From: Chimonanthus salicifolius
Taxonomy: Eukaryota > Streptophyta > Magnoliopsida > Laurales > Calycanthaceae
DNA: 64,000 bases
Direction: 5' to 3'
Assembly (NCBI GenBank): GCA_013350335.1
Contig: CM023540.1
Location: forward strand, 30,545,175-30,609,174
Part shown: positions 1-13,242 of the stretch, piece by piece
How positions within the stretch are numbered: position 1 is the stretch's first letter
How the letters are laid out: every line of letters starts with the position of its first letter
Position numbers and translations under genes: made by a program
Notes under the pieces: generated by a model
What the model was told of the DNA's origin: nothing
Databases searched by the model: none
The model's input: the letters and a program-made list of their open reading frames with translations, nothing else

Positions 1-1426
1 GACATTCAAACGTGAAAACAATGATCACATTGGACCTGATTCAATCCCTTTGAGATAACAAGAACGGTTGATATGAATCCATCAGGTCTCCAAGTAAAAT
101 TTATAATAATGGTTTGGTATTAGCCATAAGTAGCAATTTTAGCCGCCATTGCACTGTATTAGTTGCTAATAAAAAATCAACTCAATATATGTTTCAAGCC
201 AATTGAATATCGGAATTATTATGATTCATAGAATATTTTTATATTTCATAATTGCCGTTAGTTTGTTAATTGACTTCTGTTGACTTCATAATCAAATTTG
301 TCGATCCCTCTGATGCTCTACATCAAATTTTATACAAAAATAGATAAATGAAATTTATAAAAACATCCATTGTACAAAAACCTTTTACTGTTGGACACAG
401 GTTTCCAATGGTCTTTACGGTCAAAGGGCTGCAAAATGCCTTTCCATGTTTGAGAGGATGGATTCTATTTTTTATCGATCTCAGTCTTACTAATGCTATG
501 ATCAATTGATAAAAGCACTCCTTAATTATAGGCACCTTATTTTAACACAGTTGATTGGTACTAAAGAAAGAAATGCAAACAATGTTCAACTCATCAAAAA
601 TATTTTGCCTAGAAGTGGCCTTCCAAAGGTGGGATTTTTTCTTTTTTTTTTATTAAACCCTCCCCTGGACATCCCACACCCCTATAGGATAGCCACCGGA
701 TTACACTAAAGGGATTTGAATTATCACCATCCCACTTTCTAAGGCAAAATGTTACCAGCTAAACTCCCCGTGTGGAGTTCAAAGAATGTGGAATTTTTTC
801 AAGGTATTGTTGGAAAATTTTCAAAAATAAGATAAAAATAAAATATATTAAAAAACGCATAGAAATATAAAATGTAATGTGGAGAATTTTGACGAATGAC
901 GCAAAACTTTCATGATCTTCTCGTAGTTGACAATATTTTCAGTTTCTTGCAACATTTTTGCATTGTCACCACTTCAAGGAAAGAACTGCTGCCAAGAAAT
1001 GTTGAGAACCACCAAATATCAACTCATTAATCCATTCAACAATGAAAAAGGGGGGAATCAGAGGGGGTGGGTGGGGAAGTTCAAGAGTTGCGTGTACAAT
1101 GATAAATTCAGGATGAACTCTTTCATACATCACTGCTGGAAATAGATGACAAGTTGAGTTTGTGATTATTAAATTTTACTTACTAAGCCAGAATTCAGTT
1201 TTTGAGATCAATAAAAAATTATTTATACATTATGAAAGCTACTTCTTCACCCTACAATAACACAAGCCATTAAAAAGGAAGAACGTTACAATGAATAACT
1301 AAATTGAATAATTCCAGCCTTTTTTCTTGCAACAATGAGCAAAAAAACACTAATGGCAAGAGTACCTCATAGATCAAATCCAGTGCGTGGAGAGGAGACA
1401 GAGCTAGTCTGCAGCAGATTTTTCTA
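1..1426. other. 3' flank of the kinase gene, no gene seen
   Basis: AT-rich DNA downstream of the kinase stop codon. The open frames here are short and resemble no family I know. The only structured part is a tRNA-derived SINE-like stretch near 640-775. The kinase 3' UTR and polyadenylation site must lie in the part just below 1427, but no single signal stands out. Confidence 0.5.
641..775 (-). mobile_element. tRNA-derived SINE-like element (old, divergent)
   Basis: On the minus strand a tRNA-like head has an A-box-like TAGCTGGTAA and a B-box-like ATTCAAATCCC. It is followed by a body with GGTGTGGGATGTCC and an A-rich tail, which appears on the plus strand as the T-run at 641-652. The order matches the SINEs elsewhere in this window but the sequence is clearly diverged, so it may be another family. 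No target-site duplication was confirmed. Confidence 0.35.
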
Positions 1427-4400
1427 TTATTTAACCTGGTCAGCACCTTTTTTTCTCTGTGTTTCCTTCGTAGGATGTCTGGTGGACAGTTTCTTTCGCC
1501 TTGGATGACCAACTGATGCCGCTTCCACCAGAGGACCAGACCACGTCGGCATCTGTCCTTTGTGGTAGACAATTGTAGAACTGAATGGAATATCAGGTGG
1601 ATCCATTTGATGTGAAGAGCTCAACGGAAAGCCAAGTGCTCCGTCCAGGTGTGGAGGAGGGAACTTCTCACTCATGCTCTTAGCATTCGCATGTGTAATT
1701 ATACGTCGCCTCTGTTTAAGAAAAACAATACACGTCGTAAATATATGGTTCAAGTATAATGCACATCTGAAACACTTGATTTACGTATTTGCATTTGCAT
1801 TTCACCAATAAAGATCCTGTTAGCAAAACTGCTGTATAACAACATGCTCAACATGCCAGTGTTCATATCAGACATCATAAGGCTGGATATGAACAAGAGA
1901 ATAGTTGACGTACATCAATGTTAGCTTGTAGCTCTGCATTAGCTTCTGGAGCAGGCATTGCCCTTGCAGTTTGCTCATGTGCGCGATTCTTCTTCGTACC
2001 ATCACCGTGGGCTTTTCTGCCAGCAGCTTTGGATCTGCAAAACCACAAAAATAAGTACAATTGCATAATGAAACAATGAAAACACAATCCATGCTTCTTT
2101 TTCCAATGGTAAAGATCTCACACAATAATATTCAGCAACCTACTCATGACACCCCAAACAGGGTAGTATACAGATCCTAAGCTTAAACTAGAGGTGGGCA
2201 CATAGCCAAAGCCGGAAGAAAAATAAAGAAAATTTCATGTCAAACAAACTCCTTTTATATTTTGTAGCAACAAGATTTTGTTACACACAGACAGAAGAGA
2301 GGGATTGGAATGGATTCTTCAATTGATAATCAGAAAATGAAATTTTGTTTGTTAAAGATCTAGAATCTAGATCTTAGATGAGAAAACAAAATTAATGACC
2401 AAAAGACCATCCAGGGAAAAGAATGCATGTAGTGAAAAAGGGTGTGACTTAAGTCATGATTAACCAACCCTGAATAATCCATCATAATGTGGGAAGATTT
2501 GGAAAATTATCTGAAAAAAAAAAAGTTGGCGGACAACACCTTCTAGTTTCTTCATCCCTTAGTTTAGCATCCAATTCCTTACTTGGTGGATACTGAGGTA
2601 GGCTTGAAGGCTCGCATGCATACGGTTTGGTAGTGAAAAACTGCAAAACAGAAGCCAAGTGAAAATGGTGAGAGACTTCTACAGAATGCTCTGGATGGCA
2701 AAATCTGAAAAATAAAAAATCCCATGTGGCAAAGAACTCAAAAAATTCAGGATATTTTTGAACAGACCAAACGATAGTGCAGGAATGGCAAAGTATTGCA
2801 TTACGTTCTTCGAAACAGGAGTAGAACTTTGAGAAAATAATAGCACCTAAGCCCTAGGTTGATGATGATGATGATGATTATGACTATATTATAAATATTG
2901 ACTTGTGCTGAAGTTTCTCTTCTTCTTCGGAAGTGTGCAACTTAGACTTAAGGAAATTGTATAGTGAATTTTTCCATCCAAATCCATTCCCAAGAAGTTG
3001 TAGATTTGGTTCTCATCTTATTTATGATGTGACGGTAGTTACTTCAACTGTTACCTAGCAACAGTTACATTTCAGGGTTCTTTGAGATACTCTAGAGAAT
3101 TGCTAAGTCGGTCCTAACCATGAGTTTACTGTCCTTTTGTTTCTTTAGGGAAGTACCTGAAGTCCAAGACATAATCTGGAAGTGTCACAAACTATATACA
3201 GGGAAGTACCTGAAGTCCAAGACATAATCTGGAAGTGTCACAAACTATATATGCAAAGATACAAGGAAATAAAGGTGGGCTGATCTAATCTCCACATAGC
3301 CAATAACCTATGGGATTGGCTTTTTGAGTTCTACCCTTCATTCTATCATATCAAAAGCCTTCTCCTCTATTATCCCACAATAAATCATCATCCATGTACT
3401 GCAATTCATATTACCACACAGATAGAAAACATACCATACCGAATGACCATCACACAAGCATACATCGACAGAATGGTAAAATTACAATAAGCTCAGGCAA
3501 AACCTCAACGCAAGAATGTAGCACCTATGTGGGGCCCATCCAAAGATAACTCACTTTCCAAAGTATCCCTTCCTCTGTGAATTCAAATATACTGATATTG
3601 AAATTAAAAGAAAAATAAAAAAGGGACGTTCAACTTTTTTTACAAATATACAAAAAAAAAAAAAAGAACTTCATTCAATCAGTTAAAGCAAGACCAAGGA
3701 GGCTAACGAAGAGCCCAATCCAGAGACACATAACAGAAGACCTAAAAGCTAATAGAAACAGGAAAGTAGAAGACTGAATCCAAACAAAATAATACCCAAT
3801 GACCAGCATCCCCAGCCAAAGAGAACCAACCCACAAAAAGACCACCAACAAGATACAACATTTGGAACTGAATATGTTTCTTTGAATGTTAGGGAAGAAT
3901 TCCTCAAAGTAATTCCCCAGGTTCCACCAAACACTTAGAAAATTCTTATACTGTCCTTATGATTGTTTAGTATGCATTCATGTCATTTTTAATACGTTCA
4001 AGTTCAGAATTAAGTCCAGAATTGTTGTGAGAGTGCATCTTAATGCAATACATCTCTTACATTCATATATCCACTGCATATCCAGAAGTGTCGTATCACA
4101 TGGTTCTTTCTTTTTAGGGTAACTTCTATATGAAAACGTTGCTGCTTGAAATCATTTGTGGGTGTTTGGAATGAAAGAAACATGAGAATCTTTGACAGGA
4201 AAAGTTCATCTTGTGTTTCGATGCTAATAGAGTGGAATTTGCAAGTATTGAGTTTGATGGAGTCTCAGCTTCAGATTACATAGAGATTGAACAACTTCAA
4301 GTGGTCCATGCCATCTGAACCAAGCCATGTTTTGAATCCAAGCACTGCCACATGGAATCTTCAAATATAATGTGGATGGAAGTTCAAAAGTTGATCCTGA

Positions 4401-7400
4401 TCCTTCAGTTTAGGCATGAGACAAGCATGCAAAGCATATTATACCATTCTCAGGACCCAAAGGAATTCGTAATTCTAATAGGGCAGAAGTCTCGGCAATT
4501 ATAGAGGCCCCAAATTGTTAAGGAGAGGCTCCATGGGGTGTAAGGTAACTCAGCAAATGCCATTACTTAGGGCTAATGTGATACAATGTTGTGGTCCTAT
4601 AGTTTCAATGAAATTAAAGTTCCATCAGAATAGGTAATTGCATCATTTTTCCATGTGTTTAGTGTTGGCCAGATTAGTTGACCAAAGAGGGTTCCAAACA
4701 AGGATCTTTCGTTGAAATGTATTGCTCAAGCAGCTAATGCTGTGCTTTATCAATGTTGATATGTCTAGACACCAATATCCTCATTGGGATGCTATATTTG
4801 TATACCCTAATCACAATTTAATCTGTTATTAGTTTCCAAAGAAGGGTAACTGCCATGTGGCAGTTGTAAGTGTCAAAACTAAAAAACAGTCTCAACTTGA
4901 AGAGATTTGGACCTAGTATCAATAGAACTGAGTTCTGAACAACTCTATTACTTATTACATAGGAAAAATTAAAAATAGAACTACCTTTCAAAATAATTAA
5001 TATATTAGAAACATGTATTTCAGGTGCTATGATTGGTATAATACTGAGGTTGGGTAAGAATGTAGAGTGGCAAGTGGGTTTGGACAATGAAATGAAAACT
5101 TTAAAAACCAAATTGGTAATTAAAAGATGGCAGTTGGACAACTTGTCAGAAGTACCGGGGGAACATATCCCAGTGGTTGCTGTGATGAGCTTCTACACCA
5201 CAAAAAAAAAAAAGGGAAATACATAAACAAACACTTAAGACAATGGCTGGTTGTTGAATACAACTGTATTGGATCATTGACTGACTGAAAAAAAAAAATG
5301 TATTCTTGTCATCAGAACCAGGAGCACTGTAATTATACGAGTGTAATACATGTCCTACAAAGATCTACATGTGCAGGTCAAAATGAAGTACCCATGCTGA
5401 TGTGGGATCAATGCTCACAAAGGAGCAATCCAACAAAATTGGGTCTCCCGAGTCTTCGTCGAGACTGGAAGAAGGAAGATAGCCTGCAGCTTAGGCAGGA
5501 GAAGAAGAAAGAGGACATAAAAAAAAAAATTAAATTCTTGTTTTCATTCCATTGTGTGAGAGTCGTCCTCTCCCATACGGTACATGCATATTTATAAAAG
5601 AAAATCAAACAAAAATAGAAACCTAATCTAGGGGGGAAATAATTAAGGAAAGACAATCCTAAATGCAATAGGAAATTAACTAATAATAGAATCATAGCCT
5701 AATTAAGAAAGGGAAATAAAAAAAATTAAAATAACTACTGGGCCCACGTGTGATGGGTCCACCCGTGTCCTACATCACATGCAGTATGGGCAAACTGGCA
5801 ATGAGCTAAAATCGGTTAAACTAAAATAGTATTAAGAAGCTACTATTGAAAGCAAATGCTCTTCTGTCCACCAATAAGTCATGCTATCAGCTAATCTTTC
5901 AAAGAAAAAAAAGTCATGCCATCAGCTGTGCCTTTGAAACATAGAAAAAAGAATATAAATTAGAAAAGTAATTATTAGAAAACAAAACTGACTTCACTCA
6001 TCAGGGCTGAAGTAGCAGTTTGGCGTCCAGCTGGGTCAATTGCAAGAAGGGTTTCAATCAGTGGCAAGGAAGACGGGGGGAAATTTTTAAATGTCTCAGC
6101 TATACATCGCTTGTAAGGCTGTTGGGGCTTAAATATGGTTGCATGTGGCAACTTTGACTTCTTCCAATATTCTTCTGAAGGTGAACCACACAGCTTGAAA
6201 ATTTTGTGCAGCTGCTCTACCTAACAAAAAAAAATTGATAAATTATTTCTTAATAGTGATGAAAATAATGTTATGATCATAGGATCTGGTTAGTATTTTC
6301 TAGTGACCATCATCCATAGTGCAGGAATCAACATAAACAAGATTATATTGAACCAAAAAATGACAAGCCTTCAAGTAACAGTAATCAGTAAAAGCAATGC
6401 GCTAACCCAAACAGAAGGGATAAGAGTCATAAGACTGCAATGATGATGATGAAGAGAAAAAATTCCAGTATTCAGTCTATTATAAGAAACACAGGCAATC
6501 TTCTGAGTCTATATGTTTCTCAAAAAGATGAAAAGTTGGACCCAAATGATTAATCTGGACTTAGAGTACAAGGACCAGCAGTGCTTGTATCGTCGACCTA
6601 GGACCAACATCCCTCCCTGTTGATAAAATTCCCGGAGAAACTATACTTCCTGAAATCTTGCCAACCATAATAGTATTACTTCACCCATCGGTCAGCAGTT
6701 TTTAAATTTGTCTTTCATGGAGTTAGTAGTCAGTTAACCAGGTTGGAGGGATATGACCTATGCTGGTGTGGCCACTTGCCAGATTAGAGACAAGAGAAAC
6801 ATTCTAGTTGCATCAAGCATGAGCTAATGGGCAATTCCAACAAACGCAGTTCCTTGGATTTAACTCCACCCAAGAACCAGAGTTCCACGAAAATCTCCGC
6901 TCAGCACTCACAAAAGACATGGCATCTATGAAATGAGCTCATCAAAGAAGAGAGTTAGGGATCAACAAATTACACTTCCAAACAAGATGTAGTCAAGAAA
7001 GGGTGGTAAATTGTTTTTTCTTGTGAAGCACAGATTCTTTGAAGAAAGTAACATATTGCATTGTATCATTTTTTATACTTAGATTGCAAAACTTAATCAT
7101 TTCCATTTCATGTCGTTGTTGACCTCAGGATCATAAATTTCTTTGAGAAAGAAACAATAAAAAGATGGGAGATCTTCTTCGGGTATTTTATCTCAATACA
7201 GACCAGGAATGATTGATGCCAATAAGAACTTGATAAGAAATAAAAAGATCGAAGAATTTGGATGATGCGGTCATCACAACAACTTTATTCATTGTTTTTT
7301 TTTCTAGTGAAACAAAAGGAAGAGAGACTCTATCCAACAATTCACTGGGATTCGAATATAGCCTCTCCAGCAACCCCAAGTGAGTTGTAACCATTGATCC

Positions 7401-9955
7401 ATGGAGTACATGTCTGGAATATTTATTGTATGGAATAGGCGGAAAGAAAAAGTTCCATCTACCTTTCTAATATTAGATGCTGCATCAGCAGTAATAAAAC
7501 AATCTCTTTTAGTATCAAAATTATGATGATGTCACTCTTGTTACTGACAATTGCATCAATTAAGAAATTTAGAGCACTGAGAAACTGAAACAAAATTATA
7601 GAGTCCAAGATGATTGATTAAGACTCTAAATGAAAAGAACATGTGTTCAATTTACCTCTGTACGAGCAGGCATGATGGGCTTCCCGGCCAACAATTCAGC
7701 TAGAATGCATCCTGCACTCCAAAGGTCAACCCCTACACCATAATCTGTAGCCCCCAGAAGAAGTTCCGGTGGTCTGTACCATAGCGTCACCACCCGGCTT
7801 GTCATGGGCTGCTTGTGGTTTGGATCATAGAATGATGCCAACCCAAAATCAGCAATTTTAAGCAATCCAGCATTGTCAAGAAGGAGATTTGACCCCTTGA
7901 TATCACGATGTAGAACTCCTCGGTTGTGACAGTGCTCAAGCCCTGACAAAAGTTGATGCATATAACACTTTACCTGCACTTTCAAAAATGAAATCAGTGA
8001 GGGATAATGCATGTGTTTGACTTTCCGCAATGCATTTGAATGATGATCCAAATACAAATGGAAATCCAAACTTAATAGAGAGCATTTGGGTGGTCCCTTG
8101 ACTGCAAACAGCTTGGACATGTTTGGACAGTATCCTCTTCTATGATACATTTCTGCAAGAACTGGAAAGCAGACTAGGGTGAAAGGCATAATTTAAGAAC
8201 TCGGCCAGCAGGGACCCAGGTGACAGGAGATGGAAAATCAGGAGAGGAGCATGGAGAGACGACTGAGGAAAGAGGAGAAGATGATCCGGCCTGGACAGGA
8301 GATTTTAGAAATAAAATACTTTCTATAAAAGAGGTAAGTAATCTGGTCGATATTTTAAAAAGGGATCATGCAGAGGCTGTTATTCAGTAGCTTACAAGAG
8401 GGTGTAACACTAAAAAGAAAAAGATAAAAAGGTGGATCAAGTAAGAGGTAGCTATTGGTGTTGGATTGAACTTATAAGGGGGTTGAACTTGTAAGGAAAA
8501 TGTTGTCCAATAGGGGGAATTGTATTAATGCTCAAAATAGGAGGGGATTGTATAGTAATGGTCTTTTTCTGTATTGTTCTTTTAATCTTCTTTTAATAAA
8601 ATTCCACAACCTCTCAAAAAAAAGAACTCATAAAAAAAATCCCATTAACCTATCCAAGTCGACTCAAATCAATTGGATTTCAAGTTAAATCAGTTAGTGA
8701 AATTATATGAGTTTCATCCAAAAACTTGGTCAAACTCATCTGAGCTACTCAAGCCGATAAATTTCAAGATGAGCCCAAGTTTTCAGTTTTTAAACCATGG
8801 CAAAAACTGGGTTTTTGTCTATAATCGTTGAATCTCACCAGCGGCCCTGAAATAGGAAGAGAAATCAGAAAACCAACATCCTACAAGATGTAAATCTCAT
8901 GTGGCCCTTAGTAGTACACACACTGAATGAGAAACCATCCATTCTACAATAACAGTGACACGAGTCATGTTTGTGGCACTTGACTAAACTCATCCTTGAA
9001 AAAGGTAATATAAATGGCTAAGAGAGAAAAGGATTTACTACTTCTATGAAAAATGGAACATTCCCAACCATAAGACTCGTGATTGGCCAAAATATCCACT
9101 CTGTTCATCAGTTCAAGCATACTCAAAGAAAGACCCACTTAACGTTAACATCAATAAATCAGAGAGCACACCTGAGGTTCTGTGAACTTCATTCCCGGAC
9201 TGGCAGCAAGTCCAGCCAGATCATGCTCCATGTATTCAAACACGAGATACAAACTACATGACATCCTTGATGTCACCAAGCCTTCCAATTTAATAACATT
9301 CGGATGATCCAAACGCCTTAAAATAAGAATCTCTCTAGCCATAAACTTCACACTCTCTGGTTCTAAATTATCGAACCGAACTTTCTTTAATGCCACAATT
9401 TTACCAGTTAGAGTATCTCTGGCCTTGTACACATTACTGTAAGTTCCTTGCCCAATCTGAAACCAACAGAAAGAACATTCAATTCATTCATCTACAAAAG
9501 AAAAAAGAATTGGACCTATCTCTGCAATTTCAAACAAGAGGAAGAAGAAATGAAGAAAATCAGAAGCTACTGGCCTTGTTGATCTTCTCGAAAGAGTCAG
9601 CCCGCCGCGGGGTCCATCCATTGATTGCCTCACCAGCGACAGCCGAGAGCCAAGAAGGCCATCCAGCAGCGACTTGCTCGCCAAGCAGGTTCTTCGGCGG
9701 ATTACTCGGTCTCGGATTCGGCCTCTGCCTTCTCCTTTCTACCTTATCATTCCCATTCATCATCTCCACCCCACTCACAGTCTTTGCTGCAGGCACCGAA
9801 ACATGAGATTTCCCGTCTGACGGCGACGCCACCGCAGCAGCAGCTTCTGCTGCCGATGATGGCTTCCAATCTTTCGATATTTCTTTTGACGCCACCGCCT
9901 CCGGTGGAGGCGACGACGACGACGCTGCCGCTTCTCTGCCGAAAACGCAACCCAT
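1427..9955 (-). CDS. CDK-like serine/threonine protein kinase (plant CRK group, myristoylated)
   Basis: A seven-exon gene of 572 codons. Coding exons on the minus strand are 9955-9575, 9456-9172, 7973-7656, 6220-5993, 2640-2540, 2034-1914 and 1711-1427; all join in phase. The N-terminus MGCVFGRE has the Gly2 and Cys3 expected for N-myristoylation and palmitoylation, so membrane attachment is likely. The kinase domain covers about residues 122-410: glycine loop IGQGTYSNVY (128-137), ATP-binding Lys151, helix-C Glu169, HRD Asp246, DFG Asp264, a T-loop threonine near 285 (VVTLWYRPPE) and a CDK-like C-lobe. The basic, low-complexity tail is typical of the plant relatives of CDK9/CDK12 (CRK group). 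The cyclin partner and substrates are unknown. The first intron needs a GC donor. A 3.4-kb intron holds retroelement debris. The last exon could in principle splice at CAG/GTTAAA, but the in-frame TAA is the simplest end. Confidence 0.92.
3148..3253. repeat. Perfect 53-bp tandem duplication in a kinase intron
   Basis: The unit starting GGGAAGTACCTGAAG at 3148 recurs at 3201 with essentially no change until the last two bases. The identity implies a recent event. It lies deep in the intron between exons 4 and 5 and does not touch a splice site. Confidence 0.9.
4155..4760 (+). mobile_element. Degenerate LINE (non-LTR retrotransposon) 3' coding fragment
   Basis: The plus strand codes for VWNERNMRIFDRKSS at about 4160, a signature of the region before RNase H in plant L1-like ORF2. 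Further on come KYNVDGSSKVDPDPS (about 4365), SGPKGIRNSNRAEVSAI (about 4450) and CIAQAANAV (about 4715), which match the RNase H domain of these elements (LNVDGS, NSNKAE and REANxVAD motifs). Stops and frame changes interrupt it, so it is dead. It lies antisense inside a kinase intron. Confidence 0.75.
5398..5777 (-). mobile_element. Solo LTR of an LTR retrotransposon
   Basis: A 380-bp block begins TGATGTGGGATC, ends CCTACATCA, and so has the inverted TGATGT...ACATCA ends of an LTR. It is flanked by a perfect 5-bp target-site duplication, CATGC (5393-5397 and 5778-5782). On the minus strand a TATA-like TTTATAAATATGC lies mid-element, giving the orientation. No internal domain or second LTR is near, so it is a solo LTR left by recombination. 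It sits in the large kinase intron, in the same orientation as the gene. Confidence 0.85.
9457..9574 (-). other. GC-AG intron (kinase intron 1)
   Basis: Exon 1 ends ATCAACAAG and is followed on the coding strand by GCCAGT; the intron ends GGTTTCAG before ATTGGGCAAGG. Only this junction gives the family-conserved FEKINK-IGQGTYS in frame. The nearest GT, four bases on, would break the frame. It is therefore read as a GC-AG intron. Confidence 0.8.
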
Positions 9956-10114
9956 ATTTAGACCTCATATCTCCTCAAGACATCGGATTTGCGTCTCCTT
10001 CATCTAATCCGATCTCAAAACCCTAGAAATGCTTTTATTCCATCTCAACCTCAAGCTCTGATTTCTTCTAAAAACCCTAAAACTGAGAGAAGGATTTGAG
10101 TTCTTGTCTTCCGG

Positions 10115-10151
10115 ACAGAGAGAGAGAGAGAGAGAGAAGTGCGGGTATATA
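10115..10151 (-). promoter_or_regulatory. Kinase promoter core: TATA box and TC-rich leader
   Basis: On the minus strand TATATAC (10145-10151) lies about 190 bp above the ATG. It is followed at a suitable distance by a 24-bp CT-repeat tract (plus strand AG repeat, 10115-10138), as is common in plant 5' leaders. The transcription start is inferred to be near 10115-10120; nothing in the sequence proves it. Confidence 0.45.
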
Positions 10152-10569
10152 CAGTGAGAGAGCAGAGAGTCGGATCATGGATTCATGGAGTCAAACCAAC
10201 TTTGGTCTTAAAAAGACAGTCGTAGATTTTCAGTTGCGTCCGACGTGTTCACTGGTGGTCTACTCCATCCAATAGAATCCTTACACGTCGATCTCTTTTT
10301 TCCACTTTTGTCAATGGAAATACAGATTTTTGAGGGAAAAACTGTTAATATTCTTACAGGAAGTTATATTTTAGTAATATTTTAATAAATTAAATATTAG
10401 TAAATCCAAGGAGAAGGATGCAATGAATAAATATTAATTTTGGTTGAATTCCCTAAGCTTATGTGATATAGAATTATGAATTTGTATATTTTTGAAATTA
10501 GTCTACCTTCAATTTAGTTAGGAGCTACTCATATGTAATATATTCGATTTAAATAAATGTGTTTGCACA

Positions 10570-11000
10570 AGACTCTTGTCCACCAGTTTAAACTCAATTT
10601 TTTTTCAGAAAGTTTGTCGAGACTTATTGAACTTTTTAAGCAAGTTTGGTACTACAATTTATATTTATAAATAGTAATTTAATTATATAAATTAATATAA
10701 GATACTAATAATTAAAATTTCATTTCAAAAGTCGATTTTCAACCACCTAATCTTAATGGTCAAACCAGAATGTACCAAATATTTTCAAGGACATCTATGA
10801 ACTTTGACTATTAAGATCAATTAGTTGAAAATTGATTTTTTGACTGAAATTGTAAATGTCAATAGATATTTATATTTTTCTTCAATTTTTACAAAACACG
10901 ACTAGCTCATGCTTTGTCTTTAAAACCTAACGGACTCAGGGCTTTTATAGATATACATGGGCTTGGGCTTTTTTTGACAAAGCCCAACCCACGAATAAGT
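10570..11000. mobile_element. Non-autonomous DNA-element copy (pair with 51365-51980)
   Basis: The stretch around 10735-10870 (AATCTTAATGGTCAAA, then TCAAGGACATCTATGAA, then ACTATTAAGATCAA) matches 51650-51780 in order and spacing. Both copies then pass into text rich in GGGCTTGGGCTT and AAAGCCCAACCC. Each core is an imperfect inverted repeat. The ends are not well defined here, so the boundaries are approximate and the class is uncertain. Confidence 0.5.
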
Positions 11001-13084
11001 CTAAATTTAGAGTGAAGATACTCATGTTATTCAAATATATATAATTTTAATTTAAAAAATTAAGAGTCATGAAAATTTGATAAATTTCATTTTAAACGAT
11101 TTGATACCTTCTGTAATAATCTATTCAATCATTTAATTATTTTGATTATAAGGTGAACTCCACTCACAACCATTATCCATAAGAGCAACTAAGCTTTTTA
11201 TAATAAATTTACGCTAGATTTGCCCTCATAATTTTTTTTTCCTTTTTTACTTGATAGTTTTGGTGTGGAATATATGTACATATGAGAGTATGAATTTTGA
11301 TATAATTGGATAAAATAAAAGAATAAATCAACTTTAATTAGACAAGCGACTTTGATGATATTGATAACAATATAATATTTTTATTGTATCAATTAAATAC
11401 TAACTAGTATAATATATGATATTAAATTGTATAAATATACTCCATGTATCTAAGCATCAATTTGATATATGTTAACTTTTACAAATTAATATTTTAACAA
11501 TGAATTGAAAAATAAAAATAGTGAGCAATAATCATTAATGAGTTAGTTGTGCAATTATAACTGGTGATAAAAAATGAGCTGCTTATCACTGGCTATATAA
11601 AAGATTAAGGATCACTTTTATTTTATTTTATAAATAAAACAAAACACCTTTGAAACATAATAAATAATAATTGAGTGATATTAAAAGTAAAAATTATAAT
11701 CAGTTTTTTTTCTTTTATAATTGTAAAACGTAGGAAATGGAGGGGGAAAATTTGTGAAAGGAAATAAGAAAATGGGTGGAGGATAAAATTGGCATTTAGA
11801 ATATATTACGAGGTATACTAGTCAAATGTAATTATGATGTCTCAAGTATTGTTTGTTGTCCCAATTAAACCCCTTAAAAGTAAACCCCATTAAAATATTC
11901 AAATTCAAATTCAAATTTAATACTATTTTATAAAAATAATATAGTTATAAAAGTAATTAAAAGCATATTAGACCTATTCAAACTGTCCAAAACTGTAAAT
12001 AAATTGTATGGGTCCACTAACAGTTGAAATCATAAAAAACATGCAATAAATGGAATTTAAAATTTCATATTCAATTATTTGTCAATGGTGGATTACCGTT
12101 AAAAAAAATTCAAAATATTTTTTGATTAATTGGATTCATTCAATGCAAAATAAAATAATGACTGATGAGATTTAAAATTTTGAATTTGACATTTGACCAA
12201 CTTGTGAGAATGTCCTTTTCTTCGTTTAATGTCAGGAACGTGGGAAGAAGGAAGGTGTCCCTAAATTTGTCTCATTTCATGTGGATCTGATCGTGATGGT
12301 GGGGACCACTTAGTTTGAAGGTCAGTTCGTTGTCTGTCTGACCATAGGTACAAAAATTTCGATGTCGAGTTGCTCCCGGTTTGGGGAGGGCATGTGGTAA
12401 AAATTTGGGTAGAATTAGAAGTGAAATTTGGGTCGGATTTTAACTCTCACTTTTGTAAAGTAATTTGATTCGAGAAATTAATGGGTTTTGGTTATATTTT
12501 TGTATATTTTATGTTGGAAAAAAAATTCGTATGAAATTTGAGTTGGGTCGAGTTGAAAATTTTAAAAGCAATTCGATAAAATTCGATTTGATTTGAGTGC
12601 ACTGAGTTATAAAACAACACTTCAGTTGAGTCGAATAAAAAATTTGAATCAGGTCGGATTGAGTAACTTGGGTCAGTAATTCAGATTAGATCGAATCGGG
12701 TTCAATAATTTTTTATATGAGTTGAATTGGATTTGTTGAAACCCAATTCAACCCAGCTTGAATTTCAGCCCTAGATAGAATTCAATTTTTCATTTTTGAA
12801 TTGAAAATATTTTAACTAATATTTTGGTGATATTTGTTATTTTGGTCAAATTTTGTAAATGAGTGAAATTATCAAAATTTCAAATATGACTAAAATTATT
12901 GGAATGGGGGGTTCAGTCTAAGGTTTAGAACTTGACACATAAGATAAGATAATGGATTTGATTTTCTGCGTAAGTACAAAGTATAGAGTATTTGATATAT
13001 TTGTTAGGTCTCTAATAATTAATAGACAGAAGAACATTTGTGATCCTATTATGTGATGGGTCAAAAAATAATTGATCTAAATGT

Positions 13085-13242
13085 TAGCTACCATATGAGA
13101 TAGCGGAAATTTGTGGGTTCGAGCTTTTATGGTTTAATTTTGATGTGCCTTAGGAGTAGTGGGCTCATGCATGGGGGTTTTACGCTGTATATCCTGTAGT
13201 TTTCCACATGTAAATTCAAAAATTAAAAAAAAAAAAAAAAAT
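13085..13242 (+). mobile_element. tRNA-derived SINE
   Basis: It has the B-box-like GTGGGTTCGAGC, then the family body (GGTTTAATTTTGATGTG, GGGGGTTTTACGC, CCACATGTAAATTC) and an A-rich tail at 13221-13239. The same order is seen in the SINEs at 35466, 38110 and elsewhere in the window. Confidence 0.65.

Noticed and set aside
1270..1572. 100-codon minus-strand frame in the last kinase exon
   Set aside because: A different frame of the same exon; the 1427-1711 frame continues the kinase tail in phase with the upstream exons.
7974..8189. Upstream extension of the kinase exon 3 frame
   Set aside because: The exon starts at the acceptor before GTAAAGTGTTATATG; the upstream residues do not fit a kinase and are intron.
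8200..8640. Purine-rich stretch ending in a T-rich text and AAAA, possibly a LINE or LTR remnant
   Set aside because: It resembles a retroelement tail, but no domain, duplication or paired end could be shown.
9625..10026. 133-codon plus-strand frame across the kinase first exon
   Set aside because: It is the antisense shadow of the GC-rich kinase exon 1; it has no domain and no support of its own.
12345..12780. GGGTCGGATT / CAACCCAGC text, possibly a MITE
   Set aside because: The composition is suggestive, but inverted ends and target duplication could not be found.
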